This document shows, piece by piece, positions 44,201-56,400 of a stretch of DNA of 64,000 nt (positions within the stretch are counted from its first letter, which is position 1; every line of letters starts with the position of its first letter). Origin of the DNA: Cyrtodaria siliqua. Taxonomy: Eukaryota; Mollusca; Bivalvia; Adapedonta; Hiatellidae. Under the pieces are notes generated by a model. It saw only the letters and a program-made list of their open reading frames with translations, was not told the origin of the DNA and searched no databases. The stretch spans positions 166,026 to 230,025 of the forward strand of contig JAWPHD010003068.1 of NCBI GenBank assembly GCA_037043455.1, written 5' to 3'. The translations under genes and the position numbers were made by a program.

Positions 44201-44992
44201 CTGATATCCAAATACAAAAACGAAAACATTGAAAGCTGCATATTTAGAACATGTTTGAAGTATGTATATGTCACCAATTAACCGTGACGTTCACATATCA
44301 TCGATGCAATACATTTAGTTTGTTTAATTAGATAACTCGGACAATGATTTATTAATTGTTTATAATTAAATCCGTCAGACCTATGTTTCTTACTCCATGC
44401 GCTTGTTCACGCAGTACTGCAGATATACATCCTAATATTCAAACAGTATATTATTAACTACTAAGTTCACACTGTATTTCACAATTTTCTTGTTACTCCT
44501 TCCCTAGATCTCATTTGCCGTATTTGGGTACAAGGCTCACATCTTACCAAATTACGGAAGCTAATAAAGGACGGGGTTTGAAACATTCGGGAAAATGTAT
44601 ATGTGCACCTTATTCATGCATTATCTCGGGATAAAGATAGAAACATTTTTTAAGTGCGACCAATGCGTGGGATTTTGTGATGGCGTGTTGGTTGTAGTTG
44701 TTATTCATTTGCTTACATTGACGAATTAAAGAATAAGCCAAGAACAAAAGTTAAATACTAAATGTGACATATTCGTTATCCTCAAAATCATTATATACTA
44801 CTCAAAGAGTGCTAAGCACCAAAACATTTTCGCCTTTGACCCGAAATACCGCACGAAACTGTATTTGTAGGGTGAGGTACAAACTACACAATACAAATGT
44901 TTCCTAATCTTTTTTAGGCAATACACTAATGAATTTTACATGAATTAGTCGTAAAACAAAATCAATTGTTGAGTATTCACAAGGAGGCAAAA

Positions 44993-45445
44993 GGACGGTG
45001 ACGTTTGATGTTTGTCTGAAATATTGTCTTGTCGTGCCCTCAATGGTTTATTCTCTTGTTGCACTGGCTTCTGCCAAGTCACTGAGTAATTTCTCTGTGT
45101 CTTTCTAGGCTATTTCCTTTTTTATTTATATATACACGAGCATCTTTGGTTAGAGAATAGTTCATGGCGGGGATTTCTTTATTTACTCTCGTTTTATTGG
45201 GATGACAGTAGGGTAAGTGTGAGGTTTGGTTCACACTAGAACCTGGTTTAAACACCCATCGGTCGTTTTTGCCACTGACCGTTCCAAGACGGTAGCCCTA
45301 CTGTCAACCCTGTTTGTGTTTGTGACGTCATATGTCTTTATTTCTTATTAAAATTGCCCTTCATGTTTGTCGTTTTGCGTGTTTTTGGGTTTACTGCGTG
45401 GAAGCTGCATTTTCTGTTCGACTTTTATACTTATTTTTATGTTGT
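44993..45445 (+). mobile_element. Naiad 3' UTR fragment, plus orientation, in an intron
   Basis: Starts within the SECIS-like hairpin (aggacggtgacgtttgatg) and follows the complete UTR of copy A: gccctcaatggtttattctc, tggcttctgccaagtcac, ggcggggatttctttattta, gatgacagtagggtaagtgt, ggtagccctactgtcaaccc and ttttctgttcgactttta. It has no coding part, so it is 5'-truncated. It lies in antisense orientation to the EF-hand gene. Confidence 0.82.
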
Positions 45446-46036
45446 TGGTAAAACAAGCCACCGTCAATTGTCGAAGTGAAGTATTGGTTCTTAGCAAACG
45501 TTGAGTAGTACACATTTAAAAGCGTTGTCAACAAGAAAAAGGTCCAGTTTCTTTCAGAAGTCGTCCCGTTTTATTAGTACAAATTTAACACCATTCTTTC
45601 AAAAGCGTTGTTAGCAAGAATAAGGTTTAGTTATTTTCGGAAGTCGTGCCGTTTTGCTATTGTCCGACAACTAGTAGCCCTCTGTCCTTTGATTGGCAAC
45701 GTTTTCATATACGACAAACGAAATTTCGCGAGACAATTAAAAGAAAACACGGTAAAAAGTCAGAGTTTAATCACTAGTTAATTTTAAAACAAACACGCGG
45801 TCGGAGTAGTAACTCTGAAGGCATGAACACAAACAAGAGCTACATGTACATGTTATGTATGCATGTGGGCAATTTCCCTCTCAGTGCTCATTGTATTTTA
45901 GGATTTGTGTATGTGCAAACTATTCAAAGTCCATCGTAGCATGGGCTATATTAATATTTTCAATACTTAGAGTAGGGCATATTTTCTGGATTCCTATGTA
46001 ACCTTTCAGCTCTAAATAACTTCAGATAGCATATAC

Positions 46037-46144
46037 CTTGTCTTCTCTTTATCAGCTAATGATACTATTTCATCGTGGTTCACGTCATTCATCTGGAAAG
46101 AGGTCTTCCATTTTGATATCAGATATTCACTCGCCATGTTGCTG
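46037..46144 (-). CDS. Secreted EF-hand protein, exon 2 (residues 21-56)
   Basis: A 108-base exon flanked by acceptor TTTTAG and donor AG|GTATAT, in phase 2 at both sides. It encodes SNMASEYLISKWKTSFQMND followed by VNHDEIVSLADKEKT. The first EF-hand loop is DVNHDEIVSLAD (residues 41-52), with ligands at positions 1, 3, 5 and Asp at 12; Gly at 6 is replaced by Glu. The internal Met (MASEYL) is where a cytosolic family member would start, so the upstream signal-peptide exon looks like an addition. The acceptor is a TAGCAG tandem site: use of the second AG drops one Ser and keeps the frame. The exon is too short to stand out as an ORF; frame continuity with both neighbours supports it. Confidence 0.82.
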
Positions 46145-46460
46145 CTAAAATACAAATAAAGTTAGATTGAATGATAAAGGAATTCGATAAAGCAACAGAC
46201 AATTTACACAAAAGTGTATCATGAGACACGTGCACAAGCGACTATCTAATATACCGTAGAAAACACATATTTGCTCCTCGGACAGTTGTACTCAGACTAT
46301 TGTACTCAGACTATTGTCGTAGCAAGAAGGAATAATATTGGCAAAGACTTGCGTCCGTTAAAATTCATGTTACGTTTATATGTGGTTCACAGTTGATTTG
46401 TTTTAAAATGAAATGTCAAGTATATGTATATATGGTATGGAAAATTATTGTTCATCAGTG

Positions 46461-46522
46461 CTTTATAACTTAATACTCTAAACCGGTTTTCGCCTTTACG
46501 GCTTCGTCAGAGAGTTATAAAA
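46461..46522 (-). ncRNA. Hammerhead-ribozyme-like motif 2
   Basis: On the minus strand: TTATAACTCT, CTGACGA, A, GCC-gtaaa-GGC, GAAA, ACCGGT, TT, AGAGTATTAAGTTATAA. CUGANGA and GAAA are complete, stem II has three G/C pairs, and stem I pairs ATAACT with AGTTAT and CTCT with AGAG around a bulge. U-U before stem I satisfies UH. It lies in intron 1 of the EF-hand gene, in sense orientation. Activity is unproven. Confidence 0.4.
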
Positions 46523-46740
46523 CATAAACGTACAGCAATACACTTGTGAATGAAATATACACGACCAAAATGTATTGAACTATTAGTGCATCTCTAAAGG
46601 CGCCCATCAAACGAAGTTTATAAAATACTACAAAACTGCGTCTTGTAAATATATAATGTACATTATATTTGTGCTTATTTTATGAAGGGACTGTCATCCA
46701 AATGTTTCTCCGTGGAATGTTTACATCTAATTAAAATACC

Positions 46741-47475
46741 ACATTTCTTCTTCTTCTTCTTCTTCTTCTTCTTCTTCTTCTTCTTCTTCTTCTTCTTCTT
46801 CTTCTTCTTCTTCTTCTTCTTCTTCTTTTTCATTGACTAGTCTTCTTCTCCTTCGCCTATGTTTCTACTTTTTCTTCATTGACTAGTCTTCTTCTTCTTC
46901 TTCTTCTTTTTCTTCTTCTTCTTCTTATTCTTCTTCTTCTTCTCCTTCTTCTTTCATTGTCTAGTCTTCTTCTCCTCCCCCCTTTGTTTCTACTTTTTCT
47001 TCATTGACTAGGCTGCTTCTTCTTCTTCTTCTTCTTTTTCCTTCTTTTTCTTCTTCTTCTTCTTCTTCTGCTTCTTCTTCTTCTTCTTTTTCATTGACTA
47101 GTCTTTTTCACCTACCCTTTTTCTACCTTTTCTTCATTGACTAGTCTGCTTCTTCCTCTTTTTCTTCTTCTTCATCTTCTTCTGCTTCTTCTTCTTCTTC
47201 TTTTTCATTGACTAGTCTTTTTCCCCTTCCCTTTTTCTACCTTTTCTCCATTGACTAGTCTGCTTCTTCCTCTTCTTCCTCTTCCTCTTCTTCTTCTTCT
47301 TCTTCTTCTTCTTCTTCTTCTTCTTCTTCTTCTTCTTCTTCTTCTTCTTCTTCTTCTTCTTCTTCTTCTTCTTCTTCTTCTTCTTCTTCTTCTTCTTCTT
47401 CTTCTCTTCTTCATTGTCTAGTATTCTTCTCCTCCCCCTTTGTTTCTACTTTTTCTTCATTGACTAGTCTGCTGC

Positions 47476-47507
<32 letters not shown>

Positions 47508-47655
47508 CTTCTTCTTCTTCTTCTTCTTCTTCTTCTTCTTCTTCTTCTTCTTCTTCTTCTTCTTCTTCTTCTTCTTCTTCTTCTTCTTCTTCTTCTTCTT
47601 CTTCTTCTTCTTCTTCTTCTCTTCTTCTTCTTCTTCTTTTCTTCTTCTTCTTCTC
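46741..47655. repeat. Long (TTC/GAA)n triplet array with repeated interruptions
   Basis: About 915 bp. Nearly pure cttcttctt runs (largest about 47285-47405 and 47478-47620) are separated by a recurring interruption, tttttcattgactagtctt, with a tttctactttttcttcattg block. The interruption recurs about every 100-130 bp, so the array grew by duplicating larger segments as well as by slippage. The minus strand, which is the sense strand of the EF-hand gene, reads GAA/AGA. Arg- and Leu-rich frames over it are artefacts. Confidence 0.95.
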
Positions 47656-47659
47656 GACT

Positions 47660-48985
47660 AGGATCTGTTGATAAGCCTTAGTGCAACAATGGGTTGTTAT
47701 TTAGCTTTAATACACTATACTGTATTACATTAATTTGAAATGCCATAAATGTTTATCAAATGTTTATTTACGACGATAATATTTAAGTGTTGAATCATTT
47801 AGGTATGGCACTGTCATAAGTTACATTTACATACGGCCGAACATTAGTTTCCCAGACGGTCTGTGTTATTACTCTGTGAACCCTTTTGAAAAATGAAATG
47901 AAAATGACAGGCGTTCTGGACAATTAAAATATATGTTTATACCTTATCTTTAAACATATAATTATAACATGCAGGCGTCATTAGTAGCAGTGGAATAAAA
48001 CGTGATTCTTCCTTTGTTAATCTAACCCGTTTATATGTGTTTCATATAAACAACAGATCAAAGATTAAAATTAATATACATTGGAAGGAATGTAGCCGTT
48101 TATTTGTTTGATTGAGAGTTCAATAGAAGACAATGTTTTATTGAGAGTTCAATAGAAGACAAGGAAAGGATGCTTTTTAATATGTATCATACATATATTT
48201 GTAAATCGTCTCTTGCTCCCATATATAAACTCATCACACAACTATGAAGTCAGATCTCTTCATTTTTATTTTTATCTCAGGAAATTATACACCACTAAAC
48301 CAGGATTCAGGCCGCAGTAATACCTAGGCTTGACCTTTACAACTAATTATATAAGAGCCGAAATACTGTTTTGATAAAAGTAGATATAAATGTCAAACAT
48401 GACCACAGTCAACCAAATACACGTACAGAATAAGCAATGATTACAGAGAAGAATAAACGGCAAGATATGATCACAATGCCGCATTGGAACACCATCTTGT
48501 CGCTAGTATGCACTCCTAATGTTTTACATAGAGAATGTATTTAGTGTCACATTAAAAATACAACTTTAAAGGTGTCTTAATAATTCATGTAGTTCTTAAA
48601 ACACTTTAAACCATACTTTGGATAAACATTCTTGTTTATCTTTCGTTGTTGACGGCGTTCTTGCTTATTGTAAATGTATCATTAAAAACATTTTTTTCCA
48701 GAAATAACATCTTTGTTTCTTTGCCGATTTTTAAAAGTACGGTTTCTTGTTTACCATTTTAAAATTCCATTTCCCAGATATATAACTGACTTAGACACTA
48801 TACCAATAGTGTAAATGCCGAACTTTTTCTTTCTCAAACAATAATCTTCAACTATTGCTTCGAGTAATACGTCAACACTTCCAAAATGACCAACGTTTTA
48901 CGAAAATAAACGAACCGAAACTTTATTAAATGTTATATACATGTAGCATCAAACATGTCAAATATCAAAGTAAGACTGTATTTAC
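47660..48985 (-). other. 5' part of intron 1 of the EF-hand gene
   Basis: AT-rich sequence with no recognised element apart from a short direct duplication (attgagagttcaatagaaga near 48111 and 48139). Intron 1 as a whole runs 46145-48985, with donor AG|GTAAAT and a phase 2 junction. Confidence 0.6.
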
Positions 48986-49047
48986 CTACTTCCTCCATTG
49001 CAAACAGATGCAAGTGCGACAGTCAGGATAACGATTGACAACTTCAT
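48986..49047 (-). CDS. Secreted EF-hand protein, exon 1 (signal peptide)
   Basis: The first coding exon, from the ATG at 49047 to the donor AG|GTAAAT at 48986/48985. It encodes MKLSIVILTVALASVCNGGS plus two bases of the next codon. This is a textbook signal peptide: a Lys at position 2, a hydrophobic core (LSIVILTVALA) and a small-residue end around Cys-Asn-Gly. It joins exon 2 in phase, and the 62-base length gives phase 2, which is exactly what exon 2 needs. The product is therefore predicted to be secreted, unlike standard sarcoplasmic calcium-binding proteins. No TATA box is certain. An E-box-like CACGTG lies about 115 bp upstream. Confidence 0.78.
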
Positions 49048-49059
49048 GATTGCAGCTGA

Positions 49060-50370
49060 TCAAATGAGACTAACCAAACACATACATTGCAAGTTTTACA
49101 TATCCATATGTCAATGTCACGAGATAACATAGTATCAGATTGATTGTGAGACGATTGTCACGTGACAAATGAACTGCACTAGGGAAAGGGAAATATATAT
49201 ATATTTAGATATATATATGTAGAACTCGGAATAAATTCCTAATTGTTCAATAACGTGTTTGAAACACATCAAATTTAGTCATGTTCACTTTGTCCATATT
49301 TTAGATATGAAAGCACTAATTATTTTCCCCATAGACACCAATGTTAAAGTGTCACATATTAATGATTTGCTGCAAATTCAACTCAAGTATGGATAATGCA
49401 GCAGTGTAATGTTCGTATAGAAAACTATTTTTCCACTTGAAAAATCACCAGAAAACGTGGGGTCACAAGACATGTAAGAAAGTTCTTGTTTGTTTTCTAA
49501 ACAGGTCAAGGGTACAGCTGTTGTTAGTGATCGAATGTTTTCATTGCTCACACAGTGTAAGCATAGAGTTGAAATTTCGAAAATGTTCATCAGTGATCCA
49601 GTAAAACCTATTAATACGCTTCTTATACATAAAACCACAAAACCGAATAGAAATGGGCAGTTTTCCCCTACTTATAACGCCAATTTCCATCAAAAAAGGA
49701 GGGATTACTTTTTATTATAGGAACTACATTCGACTACACCTCGGAGGTTTACATGTAATTAGTGATGGTAAACCTTATAGTTTCGTGTTGTTGGAGATTT
49801 TAAAGCCTATATATTGCTGAAAACAATTTAATAAGAAAGCAAGTATAGCATCAATCTTGGATTTTCAAAATGGTCTCATGTACATGTAAAGCCTTATTAA
49901 ACAATATCTCAGCAATCATCTTTAATATCTAAAGAGGAAAGTAATATTCGTCCAGAACAGCCGATTTATAATATGGACACATGCCTGCTCAACTGCTTTA
50001 ATATGGTTGTTGGGTACATATAACCATGTAGCTGTACGAGAAATACATTGATCAAACACACATGTTTACATTACGTATTCACACTTAAATATTTAAACAA
50101 TACTATGCATTATCAAAAGAAAGTATTTCGCATTTAATCCCCAGATGATGAAGGTATACAAAGAGTGCGCGGCAGAATAGATAATGGCAGGGCGGCCACA
50201 GAGGCTGAACAACAGGGAAATGGCAGGAAGAAATTATGGAATTTGTAAAACATACAAAAATCAGGGGAAATCGCAGAATGTCATTACTCCACTACCTAAC
50301 ACACCGCAACAAGTAATGTTGCACTTGTAAAGGCACTCTTCGGGCAGAATAAAAAAGATAAAGTCACATA
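49060..50370. other. Upstream region of the EF-hand gene, no other gene seen
   Basis: Includes a (TA)-rich stretch at 49195-49220 and AT-rich DNA. The open frames at 49378-49720 have no domain. Confidence 0.4.
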
Positions 50371-50379
50371 TATAAAACC

Positions 50380-51620
50380 ATGATAATGAATCTCGGAGTG
50401 GCATGTTGACTGATGATATGCACAGATCTCGGACTGTGCATCATGATGAATCTCGAAGTGGCATGTTGACTGATGACATTGCACAGATCGCGGCCAGTGT
50501 CAGCATGATAATGAATCTCGTAGTGGCATGTTGACTGATGACACTGCACAGATCGCGGCCAGTGTCAGCATGATGATGAATCTCAAAGTGGCATGTTGAC
50601 TGATCCACAGATCTCGGCCAGTGTCAGCATGATGATGAATTTCGGAGTGGAATGTTGACTGATGACAAGAACAGATATCGGCCAGTGCCAGGATTACGAT
50701 GAATCTCGGAGTGGAATGTTGACTGATGACATGCACAGATCTCTGCCAATGCCAGCATGAAGATAAATATCTGGAAGTAGAATGTTGACTGATGAAATGC
50801 ACAGATCTCGATCAAAGCCAGCATGATGATGAATCTCGAAGTGGCATGTTGACTGATGACATGAACAGATCTCGGTCAGTGCCAACATCTTGATGAATCA
50901 CACGTGGCATGTTGACTGATGACTTTCACAGATCGCCAGTGCCAGCGTGATGATGAATCTCAAGGTGGCATGGTCACAGATGACCTCCACAGATCTCGGC
51001 CAGTGCCAGCCTGATGAAGTATCACGAAGTGGCATGTTGATTGATGACATGCACATATCTCGGTCAATGCCATCATGATGATGAATATCGGAGTGGCATG
51101 TTGACTGATGACATGCACAGATATCGGCCAGTGTCAGCATGATGATGAATTTCGGAATGGACTGTTGACTGGCGACATGCACAGATATCGGTCAGTACCA
51201 GCATGTTGATTAATCTCGAAGTGACATATTGGCTGATGATATGCACAGATCTCGTTCTGTACCAGCATGATGATGAATCACGAATTGTAATGTTGGCTGA
51301 TGACATGCACAGATCTCGGTCAGTGCCAACATGATGATGAATCTTGGAGAGGCATGTTAAACGATGACATTCACATATCTCGTCCAGTGCCAGCACCTTG
51401 ATGAATCTCGGAGAGGCATTTTGACTGATAACATGAACATATCTCGACCAGTGCCCGCATTTTGATGAATCTTGAAGTGGAAAGTTTTGACTGATTACAT
51501 GCACAGATCTAGGCCAGTGCCAGCATGATGATGAATCTCGAAGAGCCAGGTTGACTGAAGACATGCACCGATCTCGGCCAGTGTCATCATCATGTCAAAG
51601 TGACATGTTAACTGATGATG
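50380..51620. repeat. Diverged 64-67 bp tandem repeat, about 18 copies
   Basis: Unit atgatgaatctcggagtggc, atgttgactgatgacatgca, cagatctcggccagtgtcagc. Units differ by 10-25 percent. Open minus frames with a repeated CHQSTCHSEIHHHA-like pattern are a by-product. Confidence 0.9.
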
Positions 51621-51704
51621 ATATGTAAATATATTTAACCAACGACTAAGGCTCTGTAAATGCTTAATATTAAACTTTAACCCTTGAAACTAGAATATTG
51701 CAGA

Positions 51705-51850
51705 ACTAGGTTGCCTAAATAAACATCTAAAGAAGCAAAACTTTATTTTCATGTCACCTTCTTGACGCTAAATCACTTTACTTAATTTAGAAGTATGCAG
51801 GTTGCCTCAATAAACATCTAAAGTAGTACAACTTTGTTTTCGTGTCATCA
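51705..51850. repeat. Diverged tandem duplication of about 90 bp
   Basis: ggttgcctaaataaacatct and ggttgcctcaataaacatct, each followed by aaag(a/t)ag(c/t)a(a/c)aactttgtttt-like sequence and a tgtca block. Confidence 0.7.
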
Positions 51851-52142
51851 TCCTTAATTGTAACTAAATATCAATAATAGGTATGTTTAACTAGTTGGCT
51901 AGTTCTTTAATCATGTGTGGATTATTGTAATTGTACAGGATTGCTGACCCCTGCTTTGGGTTTAACCACTGACATAACGTGGATATATAGCTTTAAAGCC
52001 GAGCTGCAACAAAGAACAGTTTATACATGTCAAACATTTAGAAAATCCTAAATGGCCACCATTAATTCATCATGTTCATCGGGGAATAAGTTAGTTTTTG
52101 TATTTTGTATAATTTCATTTTAACGTATCCAAAAGTAGGTAT

Positions 52143-52302
52143 AGATTATAAGAATCGTTCTTGGGTATCTGGTGAAGATAGAGAATTCCAACCCGAAGTA
52201 TAAGTGTCTACATCGGAACCTCGGTTCCGATAAAAAACACTTATATCTCGGGTTGGAATTCCCTATCTTCACCGGATACCCATGAAAGATTCTTATAATC
52301 TA
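52143..52302. repeat. 160 bp palindromic repeat
   Basis: tagattataagaatc...gggtatctggtgaagata...aattccaacccg on the left is mirrored by cgggttggaatt...tatcttcaccggataccc...gattcttataatcta on the right. A second small palindrome, cggaacctcggttccg, sits near the centre. It is a foldback or MITE-type sequence. Confidence 0.85.
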
Positions 52303-52309
52303 GTCGCGG

Positions 52310-52985
52310 TAAAATGACGGATATCCTTGTCCGGTATGCAAGACTTGCTAATATCTACTAAACCTTAACGAAATAACACAAGGAACTGGAAAATCTACAA
52401 AAAGCGTTGGTTCAGCAGTTTATTTGCAATATTTCTTGCAAATCTGTCAAACAACAAACACGTCAGCTGCACCTGGATGAATGTTGGTTGATGCTACTAC
52501 TACTACTAAGAAACTTAATAATAATAACATTTGCATATTTCAATTATTTTGATAAACGTAATAATACCGAAAAGATATGTAAATATAATTAAAGTAAAAT
52601 CGTTCAATAGTGTAGAACACCTGCTACTTTTCAACGTACCAACAAAGCAATCATTTCGACCGGCCGTCTGTCGATAAATTACCAATTTATGGTATCGCTA
52701 GTAATGATATTTGAATATTTGAATGAATGATGTTTAATAAATAACGGTCATAACTATACAGATGGTAGAATATAATGAGTTTTCTAATTAATATAAAAGC
52801 TTGTTGCATCATAAATATACACTAATTACATATTAGGCGCAGAAACGTGGACTAGAAAGGTCATGGAGATATAAGAGACAGAGGAACACTGGAGAAATGT
52901 GACAACGCCACCCACTGGCCATCTACAAACTGCACAGTTTCGGACCTAGAACATACATGGGTTTGTGGGATGTGTACAAAAGTAG
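52310..52985. other. Intergenic, no gene seen
   Basis: AT-rich, with a small open frame (52407-52592) without a domain. Confidence 0.4.
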
Positions 52986-52989
52986 ATGA

Positions 52990-53235
52990 AAATATCGAAC
53001 ATACAGTAAACATAGCACAGCAGCTTAAACAACAAATACATGGATCATATACAAACATCGAACAGTGTACATAACGCAGCCATAAACACGCAGTACAAAC
53101 AACAAATACAAACATCGAACATTCTGTGTTCGTAAAGCAGCCATAAACAAGCAGTTCAAACAACCAATACATGAATCATATACAAAGATTGAAAAGGCAG
53201 TGTACATGACGCAGCCATAAATATGCAGTTCAAAT
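52990..53235. repeat. Diverged tandem repeat of about 60-75 bp
   Basis: Recurring blocks cagccataaac(a/g)(c/a)gcag, acaaacaa(c/t)aaatac, acatcgaaca; about 3-4 copies. Minus frames over it (Cys/Val/Tyr-rich) are incidental. Confidence 0.7.
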
Positions 53236-53494
53236 AACGGTCTTGGATGACAAAGTCAATAACATGTCAACATCATAATTCAATACAAATTCAAAGTTAA
53301 CTCCGGTCAACCTTAAAGAAATAATATAGAATCGAGAGTATATTAGGGATTGTAAAAATAAGGATTCGAATATCAATGAAAATTGATCCTAGTGATCCTT
53401 AGTTACAGCCCTTCCATATGTGTGAATTGCCAATTGCAAGATACGGCTCAATCAAATGTATGACTGTGCATATTGCATATGAAACTGACGGACA

Positions 53495-56400
53495 TAAGGG
53501 TAGTACATGTAACTTGTCCTCAGGTGGTCTGTGTACATCAATAAGGGTAGTACATGTGACTTATCCTCAGGTGGTCTGTGTATATCAATAAGGGTAGTAA
53601 ATGTGACTTGTCCTCAGGTGGTCTGTGTATATTAATAAGGGTAGTGCATGTGACTTGTCCTCAGGTGGTCTGTGTATATTAATAAGGGTAGTAAATGTAA
53701 CTAGTCCTCAGGTGGTTTGTGTATATCAATAAGGGTAGTACATGTAACTAGTCCTCAGGTGGTCTGTGTATTTCAATAAGGGTAGTACATGTAACTAGTC
53801 CTCAGGTGGTCTGTGTATATCAATAAGGGTAGTACATGTGACTTGTCCTCAGGTGGTCTGTGTATATCAATAAGGGTAGTACATGTAACTTGTCCTCAGG
53901 TGGTCTGTGTATATCAATAAAGGTAGTAAACGTGACTTGTCCTCAGGTGGTCTGTGTATATCAATAAGGGTAGTACATGTGACTAGTCCTCAGGTGGTCT
54001 GTGTATATCAATAAGGGTAGTACATGTAACGTGTCCTCAGGTGGTCTGTGTATATCAATAAGGGTAGTACATGTAACTAGTCCTCAGGTGGTCTGTGTAT
54101 ATCAATAACGGTAGTAAATGTGACTTGTCCTCAGGTGGTCTGTGTATATCAATAAGGGTAATACATGTGACTTTTCCTCAGGTGGTCTGTGTATATCAAT
54201 AAGGGTAGTACATGTGACTTGTCTTCAGGTGGTCTGTGTATATCAATAAGGGTAGTACATGTGACTTGTCCTCAGATGGTATGTGTATATCATTAAGGGT
54301 AGTATATGTGACTTGTCCTCAGGTGGTCTGTGTATATCAATAAGGGTAGTACATGTAACTTGTCCGCAGGTGGTCTGTGTATATCAATAAGGATAGTAAA
54401 TGTGATTTGTCCTCAGGTGGTCTGTGTATATCAATAAGGGTAGTACATGTGACTTGTCCTCAGGTGGTCTGTGTATATCAATAAGGGTAGTACATGTAAC
54501 TAGTCCTCAGGTGGTCTGTGTATATCAATAAGGGTAGTACATGTAACTAGTCCTCAGGTGGTCTGTGTATATCAATAAGGGTAGTAAATGTGATTTGTCC
54601 TCAGGTGCTCTGTGTATATCAATAAGGGTAGTACATGTGATTTGTCCTCAGGTGGTCTGTGTATATTAATAAGGGTAGTACATGTGACTTGTCCTCAGGT
54701 GGTCTGTGTATATTAATAAGGGTATTACATGTGACTTGTCCTCAGGTGGTCTGTGTACATCAATAAGGGTAGTACATGTAACTAGTCCTCAGGTGGTCTG
54801 TGTATATCAATAAGGGTAGTACATGTGACTTGTCCTCAGGTGGTCTGTGTATATCAATATGGGTAGTACATGTAACTTGTCCTCAGGTGGTCTGTGTATA
54901 TCAATACAGGTAGTACATGTAACTAGTCCTCAGGTGGTCTGTGTATATCAATAACGGTAGTAAATGTGACTTGTCCTCAGGTGGTCTGTGTATATCAATA
55001 GGGGTAATACATGTGACTTGTCCTCAGGTGGTCTGTGTATATCAATAAGGGTAGTACATGTGACTTGTCCTCAGGTGGTCTGTGTATATCAATAAGGGTA
55101 GTACATGTGACATGTCCTCAGATGGTCTGTGTATATCATTAAGGGTAGTATATGTGACTTGTCCTCAGGAGGTCTGTGTATATCAATAAGGGTAGTACAT
55201 GTGACTTGTCCGCAGGTGGTCTGTGTATATCAATAAGGATAGTAAATGTGATTTGTCCTCAGGTGGTCTGTGTATATCAATAAGGGTAGTACATGTGACT
55301 TGTCCTCAGGTGGTCAGTGTGTATCAATAATGGTAGTACATGTAACTAGTCCTCAGGTGGTCTGTGTATATCAATAAGGGTAGTACATGTAACTAGTCCT
55401 CAGGAGGTCTGTGTATATCAATAAGGGGAGTAAATGTGATTTGTCCTCAGGTGGTCTGTGTATATCAATAAGGGTAGTACATGTGATTTGTCCTCAGGTG
55501 GTCTGTGTATATTAATAAGGGTAGTACATGTGACTTGTCCTCAGGTGGTCTGTGTATATCAATAAGGGTAGTACATGTGACTTGTCCTCAGGTGGTCTGT
55601 GTATATCAATAAGGGTAGTACGTGTAACTAGTCCTCAGGTGGTCTGTGTATATCAATAAGGGTAGTACATGTAACTAGTCCTCAGGTGGTCTGTGTATAT
55701 CAATAAGGGTAGTACATGTGACTTGTCCTCAGGTGGTCTATGTATATCAATAAGTGTAGTACGTGTAACTAGTCCTCAGGTGGTCTGTGTATATCAATAA
55801 GGGTGGTACATGTAACTAGTCCTCAGGTGGTCTGTGTACATCAATAAGGGTGGTACATGTAACTAGTCCTCAGGTGGTCTGTGTATATCAATAAGGGTAG
55901 TTCATGTAACTTGTCCTCAGGTGGTCTGAGTATATCAATAAGGGTAGTACATGTAACTAGTCATGAGGTGGTCTGTGTATATCAATAAGGGTAGTACATG
56001 TGACTTGTCCTGAGGTGGTCTGTGTATATCAATAAGGGTAGTACATGTAACTAGTCCTGAGGTGGTCTGTGTATATCAATAAGGGTAGTACATGTGACTA
56101 GTCCTCAGGTGGTCTGTGTATATGAATAAGGGTAGTACATGTGACTTGTCCTCAGGTGGTCTGTGTATATCAATAAGGGTAGTACATGTAACTAGTCCTC
56201 AGGTGGTCTGTGTATATCAATAAGGGTAGTACATGTAACTAGTCCTGAGGTGGTCTGTGTACATCAATAAGGGTAGTACATGTAACTAGTCCTCAGGTGG
56301 TCTGTGTATATCAATAAGGGTAGTACATGTGACTTGTCCTCAGGTGGTCTGTGTATATCTATAAGGATAGTCCATGTAACTTGTCCTCAGGTGGTCTGTG

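Larger units (their letters stand above)
43081..46036 (-). other. Intron 2 of the EF-hand gene
   Basis: About 2.96 kb, donor AG|GTATAT at 46037/46036 and acceptor CTTTCAG|T at 43081. Phase 2. It contains a TG/CG-rich dinucleotide run (43168-43230), a 63 bp minisatellite (44010-44200) and a Naiad 3' UTR insertion (44993-45445). I see no other gene inside. Confidence 0.7.

Noticed and set aside
47205..47681. Arg-rich and Leu-rich open frames over the triplet array
   Set aside because: They are translations of a GAA/TTC microsatellite in an intron, with no independent coding evidence.
50296..51564. Series of His/Cys-rich minus-strand frames as zinc-finger-like proteins
   Set aside because: They are shifted readings of one 64-67 bp tandem repeat with no consistent Cys/His spacing.
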